Source: JBEKTW01 sp963727845 (lineage in GTDB: Bacteria > Bacteroidota > Ignavibacteria > UBA10030 > SZUA-254). From it: a stretch of 64,000 nucleotides of DNA. The DNA lies in NCBI GenBank assembly GCA_963727845.1, contig CAVSHI010000003.1, forward strand, positions 434,001 to 498,000. Direction: 5' to 3'. Shown in pieces: positions 23,606 to 32,103 of the stretch. Each line of letters starts with the position of its first letter. The stretch's first letter is position 1. Under the pieces are notes generated by a model. It was not told where the DNA came from. It ran no database searches and saw only the letters and a program-made list of their open reading frames with translations. Made by a program: the position numbers and the translations under genes.

Positions 23606-25702
23606 ATGGCAGAAAAGGATACGAATACTCATATCCATCCGGAGGTTACAGATCTATTGCCACTCCTCGATAATGGAATATCCGTCCACACCAAGACCCT
23701 CAAGCGGTGGTACCAACTCATTCATCTCGGTCGACTCCTCGATCAAAAAGCAGCGCTCTACGTGCGCCAGGCTAAAGGCTGGTCGTACCAATCCTCCTGT
23801 GCCGGCCATGAAGGCGTTCAGCTCATTCTTGGACTCTCTTTTCGTCAGGGAAAAGATTTTCTCTTCCCGTACTATCGCGATTTGGTATCATGCCTTGCGG
23901 CCGGTTTGACGCCGGAGGAAATTATCCGCAACGGCCTCTCGAAAGCCGCGGATGTCGCCTCAGGGGGCCGGCACATGAGCAACCACTTTGCCAAGCCCTC
24001 TATCCGCATTCAGAATGTTTCTTCGGCAACGGGAAACCATTCGTTGCACGCTGCCGGTGTGGCGCGGGCAATCAAGAAATATGACGGAGATGAAATTGCA
24101 TTCGCCAGTTTCGGAGACTCGTCTGTTTCAGAGGGTTATGTGTATGAGGCCGTCAGCGGCGCTGCACGAGAAGTCCTTCCTGTGGTTTTCGTGATTCAAA
24201 ATAACCGGTACGGTATTTCCGTGCCTATTCGCGAACAGGCAGCGAACGAATGCGTCGCGGACAATTTTATCGGATTTAAGAACGTCAAGATAGCGCGGGT
24301 CGACGGGACCAATGTGTTCGACTGCTGGCGTGGAATGCAGGAAGCGCTCGACCACGTAAAATCCGGCCAGGGGCCGGCTATCCTCCACGCGGCCTGTGTG
24401 CGATTGAACTCGCACAGTAATTCCGACCGCCAGGAACTCTACCGCTCGCCGGAAGAAATTGCGGAAGCCCAGCGGCATGACCCGGTGAAACGATTCCGGC
24501 AATACTTGCTTGCAAAAGAAGAGCTCTCGGAAGACGAGATCGTCAAGATTGAAAGCGAAAATGCACAGGCGGTAGAGGCGGCCGCCAACGAGGTGGAGCT
24601 TGAGCCAGACCCCGACCCCGCAACGGCAATGTTGTACGTGATCCCACCCGCATACGAATCCGCGCAAGAGGATGAATGGAAAACCGCCGAGCCATCCGAA
24701 GCGCCGACGTTCACGCTCAGGGAAGCAATCAACGAGACACTGAAAGAAGAATTTCGCCGCAATCCGAACACGTTCCTCTGGGGACAGGATGTCGCTTCGA
24801 AAGAAAAAGGCGGCGTGTTCAATGTAACAAAAGGGATGGCACAGGAATTCGGCAGTAAGAGAGTTTTCAACGCTCCGATCGCGGAGGATTTCATCGTCGG
24901 AACCGCGAACGGCTTCAGCCGGTACCGTGACGATATCTGGACGGTAATTGAAGCGGCGCAATTCGCCGACTACCTCTGGCCGGCGATGGAGCAAATCGTA
25001 GAGTGCTCACATGACTACTACCGCACCAACGGCCAGTTTGCGCCGAACATTGTCATGCGTCTGGCGTCCGGCGGCTATATCGGCGGAGGTTTGTACCATT
25101 CGCAAAGTCTCGACGCGACGTTTGCGACCATGCCGGGTTTACGGATCGTCATGCCCGCATTCGCCGACGACGCGGTGGGCCTGATGCGCATGGCGATGCG
25201 AAGCCGCGGGGTGACGATCTACATCGAGAACAAGTTTCTCTACAACCAGTTCTTTACCAAGGCTCCCCGGCCTTCTGCCAGTCATGTGGTACCATTTGGA
25301 AAAGCGCGCGTGCGGCATGAGGGGTCCGACCTCAGCATCGTCGCATGGGGCACGCCGGTACATTTCGCCCATCGGGTTGCGCACAAACTGGCCGACCAGC
25401 ACAAGATAAGCGCCGAGGTTCTAGATTTGCGCTCGATCAATCCGCTCGACGTCGACGCGATTCTTCAGACGGTGAAGAAGACCGGACGGCTTCTCGTTGT
25501 TCATGAGCATCCGATGTTCGGAGGGTTTGGCGGGGAAGTTGCATCGCTTGTCGCGGAACATGCGTTCCAATATCTCGACGCGCCGGTAATGCGTGTAGGT
25601 TCCAAGCATTCGCCCGTGCCGTTCGCGAGGGTGCTCGAAAAAATGATTCTTGTTCAGGAAGAAGATATTTTGAATGCAGCGCTGAAGTTGGCGGCGTTTT
25701 AG
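23606..25702 (+). CDS. Fused alpha-beta E1 of a branched-chain/2-oxoacid dehydrogenase complex
   Basis: 698 residues with an AAGGAA ribosome site. Residues about 30-350 are the alpha part, with the thiamine diphosphate motif from 'GDSSVSEG' to 'QNNRYGISVP' and the phosphorylation-loop region 'GGRHMSNHF'. Residues about 370-698 are the beta part: 'REAINETLKEEFRRNP', 'NAPIAEDFIVGTANG', and 'VLDLRSINPLDVDAI' in the transketolase C-terminal domain. Fused E1 proteins of this kind occur in Bacteroidota. It decarboxylates 2-oxoacids (probably branched-chain) and passes the acyl group to an E2. No E2 or E3 gene is in this window. It stands alone with a possible terminator at 25915. Confidence 0.88.
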   Translation: MAEKDTNTHIHPEVTDLLPLLDNGISVHTKTLKRWYQLIHLGRLLDQKAALYVRQAKGWSYQSSCAGHEGVQLILGLSFRQGKDFLFPYYRDLVSCLAAGLTPEEIIRNGLSKAADVASGGRHMSNHFAKPSIRIQNVSSATGNHSLHAAGVARAIKKYDGDEIAFASFGDSSVSEGYVYEAVSGAAREVLPVVFVIQNNRYGISVPIREQAANECVADNFIGFKNVKIARVDGTNVFDCWRGMQEALDHVKSGQGPAILHAACVRLNSHSNSDRQELYRSPEEIAEAQRHDPVKRFRQYLLAKEELSEDEIVKIESENAQAVEAAANEVELEPDPDPATAMLYVIPPAYESAQEDEWKTAEPSEAPTFTLREAINETLKEEFRRNPNTFLWGQDVASKEKGGVFNVTKGMAQEFGSKRVFNAPIAEDFIVGTANGFSRYRDDIWTVIEAAQFADYLWPAMEQIVECSHDYYRTNGQFAPNIVMRLASGGYIGGGLYHSQSLDATFATMPGLRIVMPAFADDAVGLMRMAMRSRGVTIYIENKFLYNQFFTKAPRPSASHVVPFGKARVRHEGSDLSIVAWGTPVHFAHRVAHKLADQHKISAEVLDLRSINPLDVDAILQTVKKTGRLLVVHEHPMFGGFGGEVASLVAEHAFQYLDAPVMRVGSKHSPVPFARVLEKMILVQEEDILNAALKLAAF

Positions 25703-25774
25703 CAGGACGTGCGTAGAGTCCCCGCCTGCGTGCCTTCGGCGGGCAGGCGGTCCCCTGACCGGATTTACTGAGTC

Positions 25775-25799
25775 GTCCGATTACGAATCGGACTCTACA
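25775..25799. repeat. REP-like palindrome GTCCGATTACGAATCGGAC
   Basis: The 19-base palindrome followed by TCTACA is identical to 28975-28999. Related copies lie at 55574-55598 (opposite orientation, GGTTCGTAACC core) and 55626-55644. It sits in the 258-bp spacer after the E1 gene, where I see no coding region. Confidence 0.85.
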
Positions 25800-25914
25800 A
25801 GAAACGCGAAGGGAGAGAGCTTCGCCTACGCTTCTGCCTTCGCTTCCGCCTACGCTACGCTTTGGCGGACATGTCGGCGGACAGGTTTGCTCCCGACCGG
25901 CCGACGACAGGGAA

Positions 25915-25946
25915 AGCTGGCGCGTCCGAAAGAGAACGTGCCAGCT
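25915..25946. terminator. Possible terminator hairpin between convergent genes
   Basis: AGCTGGCGCGT (25915-25925) pairs with ACGTGCCAGCT (25936-25946), an 11-bp stem with one G-U pair and a 10-base loop, followed by GTGTTT. The U-tract is weak, but the position between the convergent E1 and propeller genes fits. Confidence 0.4.
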
Positions 25947-25960
25947 GTGTTTGAATAGGC

Positions 25961-27223
25961 TTACCTCACAAGTAACATCTTCTTGATGTCTGTAAATCCG
26001 CGTCCTGAGCTCGCCGAAGGATTGCCTGCTTGTAGCCTATAGAAATAGACGCCGCTTGAAAAATTACCACCGTCGAACTGCACCGATTTGAATCCTGCTT
26101 CTTCCATTCCATTCGCGAGCGTTGCCACCTCTTGTCCCAGAATGTTGTACACCTTCAGAGTCACAACACTATTGACGGGCAACTGATAACGGATGACGGC
26201 CACCGGATTAAACGGATTAGGGTAGTTCTGCTCAAGCGAAAACCTCAAGGGCAATTCACTCGATGGTTGATAGACCGACCCGACAAGTTCATGGAGCCAC
26301 CGGAACCACACACCCCCGCCGTAGGTTCCTGCATACATCAGGCTGGAGTTGACTCCGAGCGCATTCACCTGCTCGTCCCCTAATCCATCATTTACGGAGA
26401 GCCAGTTCGCACCGCTATCCGTAGAAAGAAAAACACCCCCGCCATAAGTCCCAGCAAGAATGTTCGTGCCCACGCAAACGATAGACTGCACACTTAAATT
26501 CGCAAGTCCCGTGTTTACGGCATTCCAACTTGCACCGTTGTTCGTGCTGAGAAAGATGCCACTCGCACCAGTTCCGACAAAAATACTTGAGTCTACGATG
26601 GCGATGGACCAAATCGTATTATTCGTCAATCCACTGTTGATAGATTTCCAGGTACTTCCATTATCCATAGAACTAAATACACCGCCCGTCCCTGTGCCGG
26701 CATAAATGCTCGATGTGTCCGCTATCTTAGCCCCAACTGCGAGGCAGGGAACCATACTGCTTGTCAATCCGACCCGCTGCCAGGTTGTCCCCTCATTTGT
26801 AGAACGAAATACCCCCGCGCCTGTTCCCGCAAAGATGTTAGAATCTGAGCCGACAAGGCAAAACACTCCCTTGTTAGTCAATCCAGTATTGACCGCTTGC
26901 CAGGTTGCTCCATTGTCTGTGGAGCGAAATATGCCCTGGATAGCTGTCCCAACGAGAATAGTGGTTGAATCGAGAATCAAACAGGAATAGACAGTGTACG
27001 TGTTCGCTAATCCGCTGTCCGCCGTTTGCCAACTGCCTCCTTGATCAGCAGATATCAAGAGACCACCATCACTTCCGGCAAGAACCATTGAAGCATTAGA
27101 TGCAAAGCAGAATATTTTTGCATTGTGCGGAGCAGATGTTTGCACCCACTGAGCATCAGAATCTTGTAATACTATCATCATTACAATGGGAACTACGATG
27201 AAGAATAACATTACGCGTTTCAT
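25961..27223 (-). CDS. Secreted YCF48/BNR-repeat protein with type IX sorting domain
   Basis: 420 residues with an N-terminal signal sequence (about 1-24, ending SDAQ). Residues about 30-310 contain some seven repeats of roughly 40 residues with cores like 'STDNGATWQAVNTGL' and 'SSMDNGSTWKSINSGL', the Asp-box style blades of photosystem-assembly/sialidase-like propellers. The C-terminus has 'LEQNYPNPFNPV', 'VYNILGQEVATL' and 'SGVYFYRLQAG', ending in KKMLLVR: a type A sorting domain for the type IX secretion system, which is cut off or anchored at the cell surface. Ligand unknown. It follows the related propeller lipoprotein gene on the same strand by 46 bases. Confidence 0.85.
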   Translation of the reverse strand: MKRVMLFFIVVPIVMMIVLQDSDAQWVQTSAPHNAKIFCFASNASMVLAGSDGGLLISADQGGSWQTADSGLANTYTVYSCLILDSTTILVGTAIQGIFRSTDNGATWQAVNTGLTNKGVFCLVGSDSNIFAGTGAGVFRSTNEGTTWQRVGLTSSMVPCLAVGAKIADTSSIYAGTGTGGVFSSMDNGSTWKSINSGLTNNTIWSIAIVDSSIFVGTGASGIFLSTNNGASWNAVNTGLANLSVQSIVCVGTNILAGTYGGGVFLSTDSGANWLSVNDGLGDEQVNALGVNSSLMYAGTYGGGVWFRWLHELVGSVYQPSSELPLRFSLEQNYPNPFNPVAVIRYQLPVNSVVTLKVYNILGQEVATLANGMEEAGFKSVQFDGGNFSSGVYFYRLQAGNPSASSGRGFTDIKKMLLVR

Positions 27224-27269
27224 GTCACTCTCCCTGCAAACATGAGAATTGTGTCAGCCGACCGTTCAT

Positions 27270-28373
27270 CTATAGGATCGCTCCCTCCACGTTGTACACT
27301 GTCACGCCATTTGTCGTACCTATCCAGAGATTACCGTACATATCGTACGTCAGCGCAGTGATTGTGTCGCTTGGCAGCTGTGGCGTGTTCGCCCGACTGA
27401 ATGTTTTCCAGGTTGTGTCGCTTAATCGTATCAATCCGCTGTTCGTGCCAAACCAGCGGGTCGTGACGTAGTCTGTCGTTATAGCGTTCACCGGGCCGAG
27501 CGGAAGGTGGCCATCGGTGGTGGAAGACACATAGTCCTGCTTCCAGTGGCCGGTGTTTGCGTCGAAGGAAGATGCTCCCTCCCATTTCCCAACCCAGAGT
27601 GTATTTGAAACATCAAAGGCAATGCAGGTGATAGGAAGGTAGTACGGCGGATTGACCGGGATCTCAGTCCATTTTGCATCACCATCATAGTAAACGAGTC
27701 CATAATCGCCTACGCCAAACCAAATACTGTTGTCCAGAGGATTGACGGCCACCGTGCGCACGATTACTTGGGGGAAATGTGTGCTGTCAGCGGCATGCGG
27801 TTGCCAGATACCCGCACCGTTGGTTCCTGGAATAAAGTGAGCCACCCCGTCGATTGACGCAATCCAGATATCTCCCCGTGGTCTCACTGCCGCGACCGAT
27901 AGTATTGCATCGTACAAAAGATTGTAGTCGTCATGGTTAAATCGTGTCCACACAGGATACGATGGTGATTTCGTATTGTATCGTGCGACGCCTCCCCCTG
28001 CCAACCCGAACCAGAGGTCGCCGGATGGACTCTGCACCACCGATGTCACGGTGCAACTGGTATGAGTCACGACTATCGTGTGTCCAGCGCTGTCGAGCGT
28101 CGAGGTATAGGACCATGACAATTGGTCGACGATTGAGCTCCAGGATCTATGGCTGAACCACGATGCTCCGTTAGCTGTTGCCGCCCACACGCTTCCATCC
28201 GCGTCTACGAAGAGTGCGTTGATCTGATTATCCGAAAGCCTGCTGTTGGTCGTATTGTAGAGAACCCACTGCGGTTTCAACGGGGAAGTTCCGGTGGGAG
28301 ACTTGTTACATCCCACAGTTCCAAAGTATAACGCGATGAACGAGATCCGCATTGCAAGTCTGAGGATACGCAT
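27270..28373 (-). CDS. Lipoprotein with two-component-regulator-type propeller repeats
   Basis: 367 residues from the ATG at 28373; a start nine codons earlier would add acidic residues before the signal peptide. The signal ends in a lipobox, 'YFGTVGC' (about 16-22). The mature part is a series of blades with cores such as 'INALFVDADGSVWAAT', 'VVQSPSGDLWFGLAGG' and 'ALTYDMYGNLWIGTTNG', the reg_prop repeats found in hybrid sensor kinases. Here no kinase follows, so the propeller stands alone on the outer membrane. The next gene is another secreted propeller with a type IX signal, suggesting a functional pair. Confidence 0.78.
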   Translation of the reverse strand: MRILRLAMRISFIALYFGTVGCNKSPTGTSPLKPQWVLYNTTNSRLSDNQINALFVDADGSVWAATANGASWFSHRSWSSIVDQLSWSYTSTLDSAGHTIVVTHTSCTVTSVVQSPSGDLWFGLAGGGVARYNTKSPSYPVWTRFNHDDYNLLYDAILSVAAVRPRGDIWIASIDGVAHFIPGTNGAGIWQPHAADSTHFPQVIVRTVAVNPLDNSIWFGVGDYGLVYYDGDAKWTEIPVNPPYYLPITCIAFDVSNTLWVGKWEGASSFDANTGHWKQDYVSSTTDGHLPLGPVNAITTDYVTTRWFGTNSGLIRLSDTTWKTFSRANTPQLPSDTITALTYDMYGNLWIGTTNGVTVYNVEGAIL

Positions 28374-28994
28374 CGAATCTTCGTCGTGCGGAGTTTTCAT
28401 TTCTTACGGGTTCTTTTTCGAACTTACGGGTTGGCCATCGGGAAGATGTAATAACCTCATGATTCGCCCTCGATTGATGTTAAAGAAAGGTAATGAAATT
28501 TCGAGTTTGAGTCAAGGACGTTTTTGAGGAGGAACCCTTAATTCATCTTTCATTATTCCGCACAACCGGGAATGCCAATTTTCATATCATTTGCCAAGAA
28601 TGCAGGGCTTTTGGGTGGGTCCTGCCGGGTTGGAGATGTTCCAGCTAATGTAAACCATCCCGGCTCTTCCCCTGTCAACGTTTGGATTGCTTCGCTCGTC
28701 CGAAAGAACGGACTTCGCTCGCAAAGACAAGATAGCCAATGTGTCTTTGCGAGGAGTCACGACTTCTTTTGTCGGGACGACGAAGCAATCTCGACGCGGC
28801 CATCGGCGCTTAACGCATTGTCCAGATTGTGAGCGCCTCTGGCGCCATGGCGCTTTGCGCCACTTCGTCCCGCTAAAGCGGGACTGCAAAGACGGGAAGG
28901 TTTTCTCGCTACGGAGCGTTACATCGTTCACATCCTCACAATGGTCGGGAGTAGAACTCCCTCCCAGGCAAAGTGTCCGATTACGAATCGGACT
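28374..28994. other. Gene-free spacer with dispersed repeats
   Basis: I see no supported gene in this roughly 600-bp stretch. Its right part is a mosaic of inverted repeats: GATTGCTTCG (28685) with CGAAGCAATC (28790), CTCGCAAAGAC (28718) with GTCTTTGCGAG (28753), and a REP-like palindrome at 28975. Confidence 0.7.
28685..28790. repeat. Nested inverted-repeat element
   Basis: The outer arms GATTGCTTCG/CGAAGCAATC and inner arms CTCGCAAAGAC/GTCTTTGCGAG form a nested hairpin of about 106 bp, with a further TCCG/CGGA pair inside. The sequence resembles dispersed noncoding repeats common in this kind of genome; only this copy is in the window. Confidence 0.7.
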
Positions 28995-28999
28995 CTACA
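28975..28999. repeat. REP-like palindrome, second copy
   Basis: Identical 25 bases to 25775-25799. It overlaps the last codons of the GT-C glycosyltransferase gene (stop at 28995). Confidence 0.85.
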
Positions 29000-30263
29000 C
29001 GCTGGCCACCATCCACAACAGATACACGGAAACCCCCACTAATACCAGATTGAAAATCTGCAATACCCTCCGTGCTACTGCCCCGCCGAGCAACCGGTAA
29101 GTTCCGGCGACGAGCAGAATTGCGATCGCGGGCAACGCCGGATAAACATACCTTCCCCAGGAGCAGTTGATGGGATACATCAAGCTGTAATACATCGCGG
29201 CAAGAACTTCCGCAGCAACCGCAATGACCAACACCAAGAATGCTGGTCTGGAGATCTCAAAAGGCCGTTCTTCTGAATTCACCGGAATTCTGTTGAGGAC
29301 TATTTTTACAACTCCGGCAAGCGCAAGCAGCGTGAGAGGAAGAAAAACTACGACGTAAACAATTGGCGACAGATGGATTTCATACGTCCGCCCGGCCGCA
29401 GCCCAGAAACTCCAATTCATGTTACGAATAACCCGCCAGAAATCCGCCAGGGTGTGATCCGAAAGCGGAGAGACCGTCTTGTACCCCGGAAGTATCGCGA
29501 GGATACTCCCATAGCTGTTGAAATTGCGTAGAAAGAACCAGCCCGAAATTACCAACGCGACCAGCAGAACGATGAAGGTTTTTTTTGCAACGGCAACAAG
29601 ATCTTTGTGCCGGAGAAACAATGCCAACGGCACCAGAAGCACGAACATCCACAAACTCGCTTTCGTGAGGATGCCGAGGCCGAGAACAATTCCGAGCCAG
29701 AGGGCTTGATACTGCCGGGATGGCTGCAGCAGCATCCACAATAACACGGCTCCGATCAGATTGGCTAAAACGTCATTCGTGACCGAAGCGCTGTCGACGA
29801 TGAGCGTCGGCAGAAAACCGGCAAATGCCAGGGTAAGCAGGGAACAGTCCGGGGCATTAGGAAAAATCAACAGACCGATCTTGAAAATTACAAGCAGGGT
29901 GAGTGTCCCCAGTGCGACCGAAAACAGGCGCAGGAATATAAGAGCGCCGTTGCGGGACTGCGTGTCGGTATCGGGGTCTATCGCATAATTCGGGTCGGGT
30001 GGAAGCTTATCCCACGGCATGACAATCTTATACATCTGCGCCGTAATGAAGTAGTACAGCGGCGGCTGAAAACCTTCGTAGGCCGGGAACTCCGGCCTGC
30101 TCTTGACCAGATGTCCCGTCAGCGCAAGATGCTTCAGCACGTAAAAATGCGGGTACTCATCCGGCGCCTGCCAGTTGGGGGTGGCAAACGCGAAAGCAAT
30201 CCTTAAAAGAATCGATACTGCTAGAACAGCGATGAAAGAAGACGATTTGACTTCGTTCAGCAC
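28995..30263 (-). CDS. GT-C-fold membrane glycosyltransferase-like protein
   Basis: 422 residues with about ten to twelve membrane helices. After the first helix comes 'APDEYPHFYVLKHLALTG' (about 34-51), holding the acidic D-E pair that in GT-C enzymes (PMT/ArnT, GT39 and DUF2142 relatives) faces the periplasm and binds metal or acts as base. 'GFQPPLYYFITAQ' (about 67-79) is the second family signature. These proteins use polyprenyl-phosphate sugars as donors. The acceptor cannot be read. It is a single gene at the end of the ispG-containing strand block, separated from glutathione peroxidase by 81 bp. Confidence 0.7.
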   Translation of the reverse strand: MLNEVKSSSFIAVLAVSILLRIAFAFATPNWQAPDEYPHFYVLKHLALTGHLVKSRPEFPAYEGFQPPLYYFITAQMYKIVMPWDKLPPDPNYAIDPDTDTQSRNGALIFLRLFSVALGTLTLLVIFKIGLLIFPNAPDCSLLTLAFAGFLPTLIVDSASVTNDVLANLIGAVLLWMLLQPSRQYQALWLGIVLGLGILTKASLWMFVLLVPLALFLRHKDLVAVAKKTFIVLLVALVISGWFFLRNFNSYGSILAILPGYKTVSPLSDHTLADFWRVIRNMNWSFWAAAGRTYEIHLSPIVYVVVFLPLTLLALAGVVKIVLNRIPVNSEERPFEISRPAFLVLVIAVAAEVLAAMYYSLMYPINCSWGRYVYPALPAIAILLVAGTYRLLGGAVARRVLQIFNLVLVGVSVYLLWMVASV

Positions 30264-30344
30264 AAGTCGGGCAGCGAACTATAGGCGATCGGAGGCAGAA
30301 ACAATCATCATCAACCCATTCGTCCTATCACACGGCAACGCCGG

Positions 30345-30947
30345 TTATTTCGCCGGTTCGGCAAGGAGTTTTTCGACTGCGTCCCGGACATCCTGCGACA
30401 TCGGGTCGACGGCAGACAAAAATCGGTATGCAATTTTGCCTGATCGATTCACCAGGTATTTCTGGAAATTCCATTTTATCTCGCCGGGGAACGGAGAATC
30501 TTTCGTGATAAACTTGTACAAGGGATGCTGGACGTCGCCGGTCACACTGTCGTTTTTGACGCTGATTTTTCCGAAAAGGTCGAAGGTCACATTGTACTTC
30601 GTCGAGCAGAATGTTTTTATCTCTTCATTCGTCCCGGGCTCCTGCCGCCCGAAGTTGTTTGCGGGAAAAGCAAGAATCATGAACCCTTTGTCTTTGTACG
30701 TTTGATAAAGTCTCTCCAATGTCTCGTATTGGGGTGTGTAACCGCATTTCGACGCGGTGTTGACGATCATCAGCACTTTTCCCTTATAATCCGTAAGGAG
30801 TTTCGTCTTCCCGTCAATGGTGGTCATGCTGAAGTTCAGAACACCGGTGCCGTCCTTCTTGTCAGCTTTTCTTGGTTTGGCACCTGCCAGTCCGTTAGAA
30901 AAGACTGCAAAGCAAACGACGAGCGATACTGTGAGATAATGAGTCAT
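30345..30947 (-). CDS. Glutathione peroxidase-family thiol peroxidase, exported
   Basis: 200 residues from the ATG at 30947, which has AAGGAA nine bases ahead; the frame is open further upstream but overlaps ispG. A signal peptide covers about 1-22 (ending GLAGA). The catalytic motif 'NTASKCGYTPQY' holds the peroxidatic Cys (in place of selenocysteine), then 'FPANNFGRQEPG' with Gln, and 'WNFQKYLVNRSG' with Trp-Asn-Phe: the complete tetrad. It probably reduces peroxides in the periplasm with thioredoxin-like donors. It starts 16 bases after ispG, probably on the same transcript. Confidence 0.92.
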   Translation of the reverse strand: MTHYLTVSLVVCFAVFSNGLAGAKPRKADKKDGTGVLNFSMTTIDGKTKLLTDYKGKVLMIVNTASKCGYTPQYETLERLYQTYKDKGFMILAFPANNFGRQEPGTNEEIKTFCSTKYNVTFDLFGKISVKNDSVTGDVQHPLYKFITKDSPFPGEIKWNFQKYLVNRSGKIAYRFLSAVDPMSQDVRDAVEKLLAEPAK

Positions 30948-30963
30948 CGGAGCTTTCCTTCGT

Positions 30964-32103
30964 TTATGGTTGGGGCTGGAATTTATCCACTTCTTCAAGT
31001 ACTGTTTTTACGATATCTTCTTCCTTGACACGCTTTATCATTTCGCCTTTGCGATAGAGAATCGCGACTCCCTTTCCGGCCGCGATGCCGATATCGGCCT
31101 CGCTCGCTTCGCCCGGTCCGTTGACAACGCATCCGAGGACGGCAATCTTCACCGGTTTTTTCACGCCTTCGAGCTTTTCCTCAAGCTGTTTCATGATGCC
31201 GAACAGGTCCACCTCCAGCCGTCCGCAGGTCGGGCACGCGATGAGCTCGATATTTCGCGACGCGAGACTGAGCGAGCGCAGGATTTCCTTCCCCACCTCA
31301 ACTTCTTTGACCGGGTCGTCCGTAAGAGAAACGCGAATGGTGTCGCCAATCCCCTCCGCCAAGAGCGTCCCGATGCCGACAGCCGACTTGATCGTTCCGA
31401 CTTTGGTCGGACCGGCTTCGGTTACACCGAGATGAAGCGGGATATCGGTCCGCTCAGCAACCAGCCTGTATGCTTCGATCATCAGTTTTACGTCCGTGGA
31501 TTTCACGGAGATGATGACATCGTGGAATCCAAAATCATTGCAAATTTCGACATGGCGCATTGCGCTCTCGTAGAGCGCCTCGGCCGTCGGATAGCCGTGT
31601 TTTTCGAGTATATCTTCTTCAAGAGAACCGGAATTTACGCCAATGCGGATGGGAATGTTTTTTTCTTTCGCGGCGGTAAGCACCTGCCGAATACGGTCAC
31701 GCGAGCCGATGTTGCCCGGATTGATCCGGACCTTCGCAACATTGGCTTCGACGGCCTTCAGAGCGAAAATATGGTTGAAGTGAATATCCGCCACCACCGG
31801 CAACGGAGATCGCTTCACGATTTCCGCCATGGCGTCGGCAGCGTCTTTATCGTTGACCGTAACGCGAACGATATCGCATCCGGCGTCCGCCGCCTGCCGG
31901 ATCTGCGCGACAGTACCTTCGACGTCCGAGGTTTTCGTCTTCGTCATGGTTTGAACGGAAATCGGCGCCGTGCCTCCCACCAAAATTCCACCGACGTTCA
32001 CCTGCCGTGTTTTCCGCCGGATGCCAACCTTGTACGTCGGATGCTTTGCCGCCGGAATTTCGACTCCGGGAGCGTTGTTAAGAACGGGAAGGTTAAAGTC
32101 CAT
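30964..32103 (-). CDS. ispG: IspG, HMBPP synthase (flavodoxin-dependent, short form)
   Basis: 379 residues. A TIM-barrel part opens with 'VGGTAPISVQTMTKT' and includes 'PVVADIHFNHIFAL' and 'KVRINPGNIG'. A C-terminal part holds the iron-sulfur Cys residues in 'ACPTCGR' and 'CVVNGPGEA' and the conserved Glu after them. It reduces methylerythritol cyclodiphosphate to HMBPP in the MEP isoprenoid pathway. This is the short bacterial form without the extra middle domain present in many Bacteroidetes and Chlamydiae. Its start codon directly touches the rhomboid stop, and glutathione peroxidase follows. Confidence 0.95.
   Translation of the reverse strand: MDFNLPVLNNAPGVEIPAAKHPTYKVGIRRKTRQVNVGGILVGGTAPISVQTMTKTKTSDVEGTVAQIRQAADAGCDIVRVTVNDKDAADAMAEIVKRSPLPVVADIHFNHIFALKAVEANVAKVRINPGNIGSRDRIRQVLTAAKEKNIPIRIGVNSGSLEEDILEKHGYPTAEALYESAMRHVEICNDFGFHDVIISVKSTDVKLMIEAYRLVAERTDIPLHLGVTEAGPTKVGTIKSAVGIGTLLAEGIGDTIRVSLTDDPVKEVEVGKEILRSLSLASRNIELIACPTCGRLEVDLFGIMKQLEEKLEGVKKPVKIAVLGCVVNGPGEASEADIGIAAGKGVAILYRKGEMIKRVKEEDIVKTVLEEVDKFQPQP

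Noticed and set aside
24128..24994. 288-codon open frame on the minus strand
   Set aside because: Antisense to the E1 gene, which is complete; no domain is visible.
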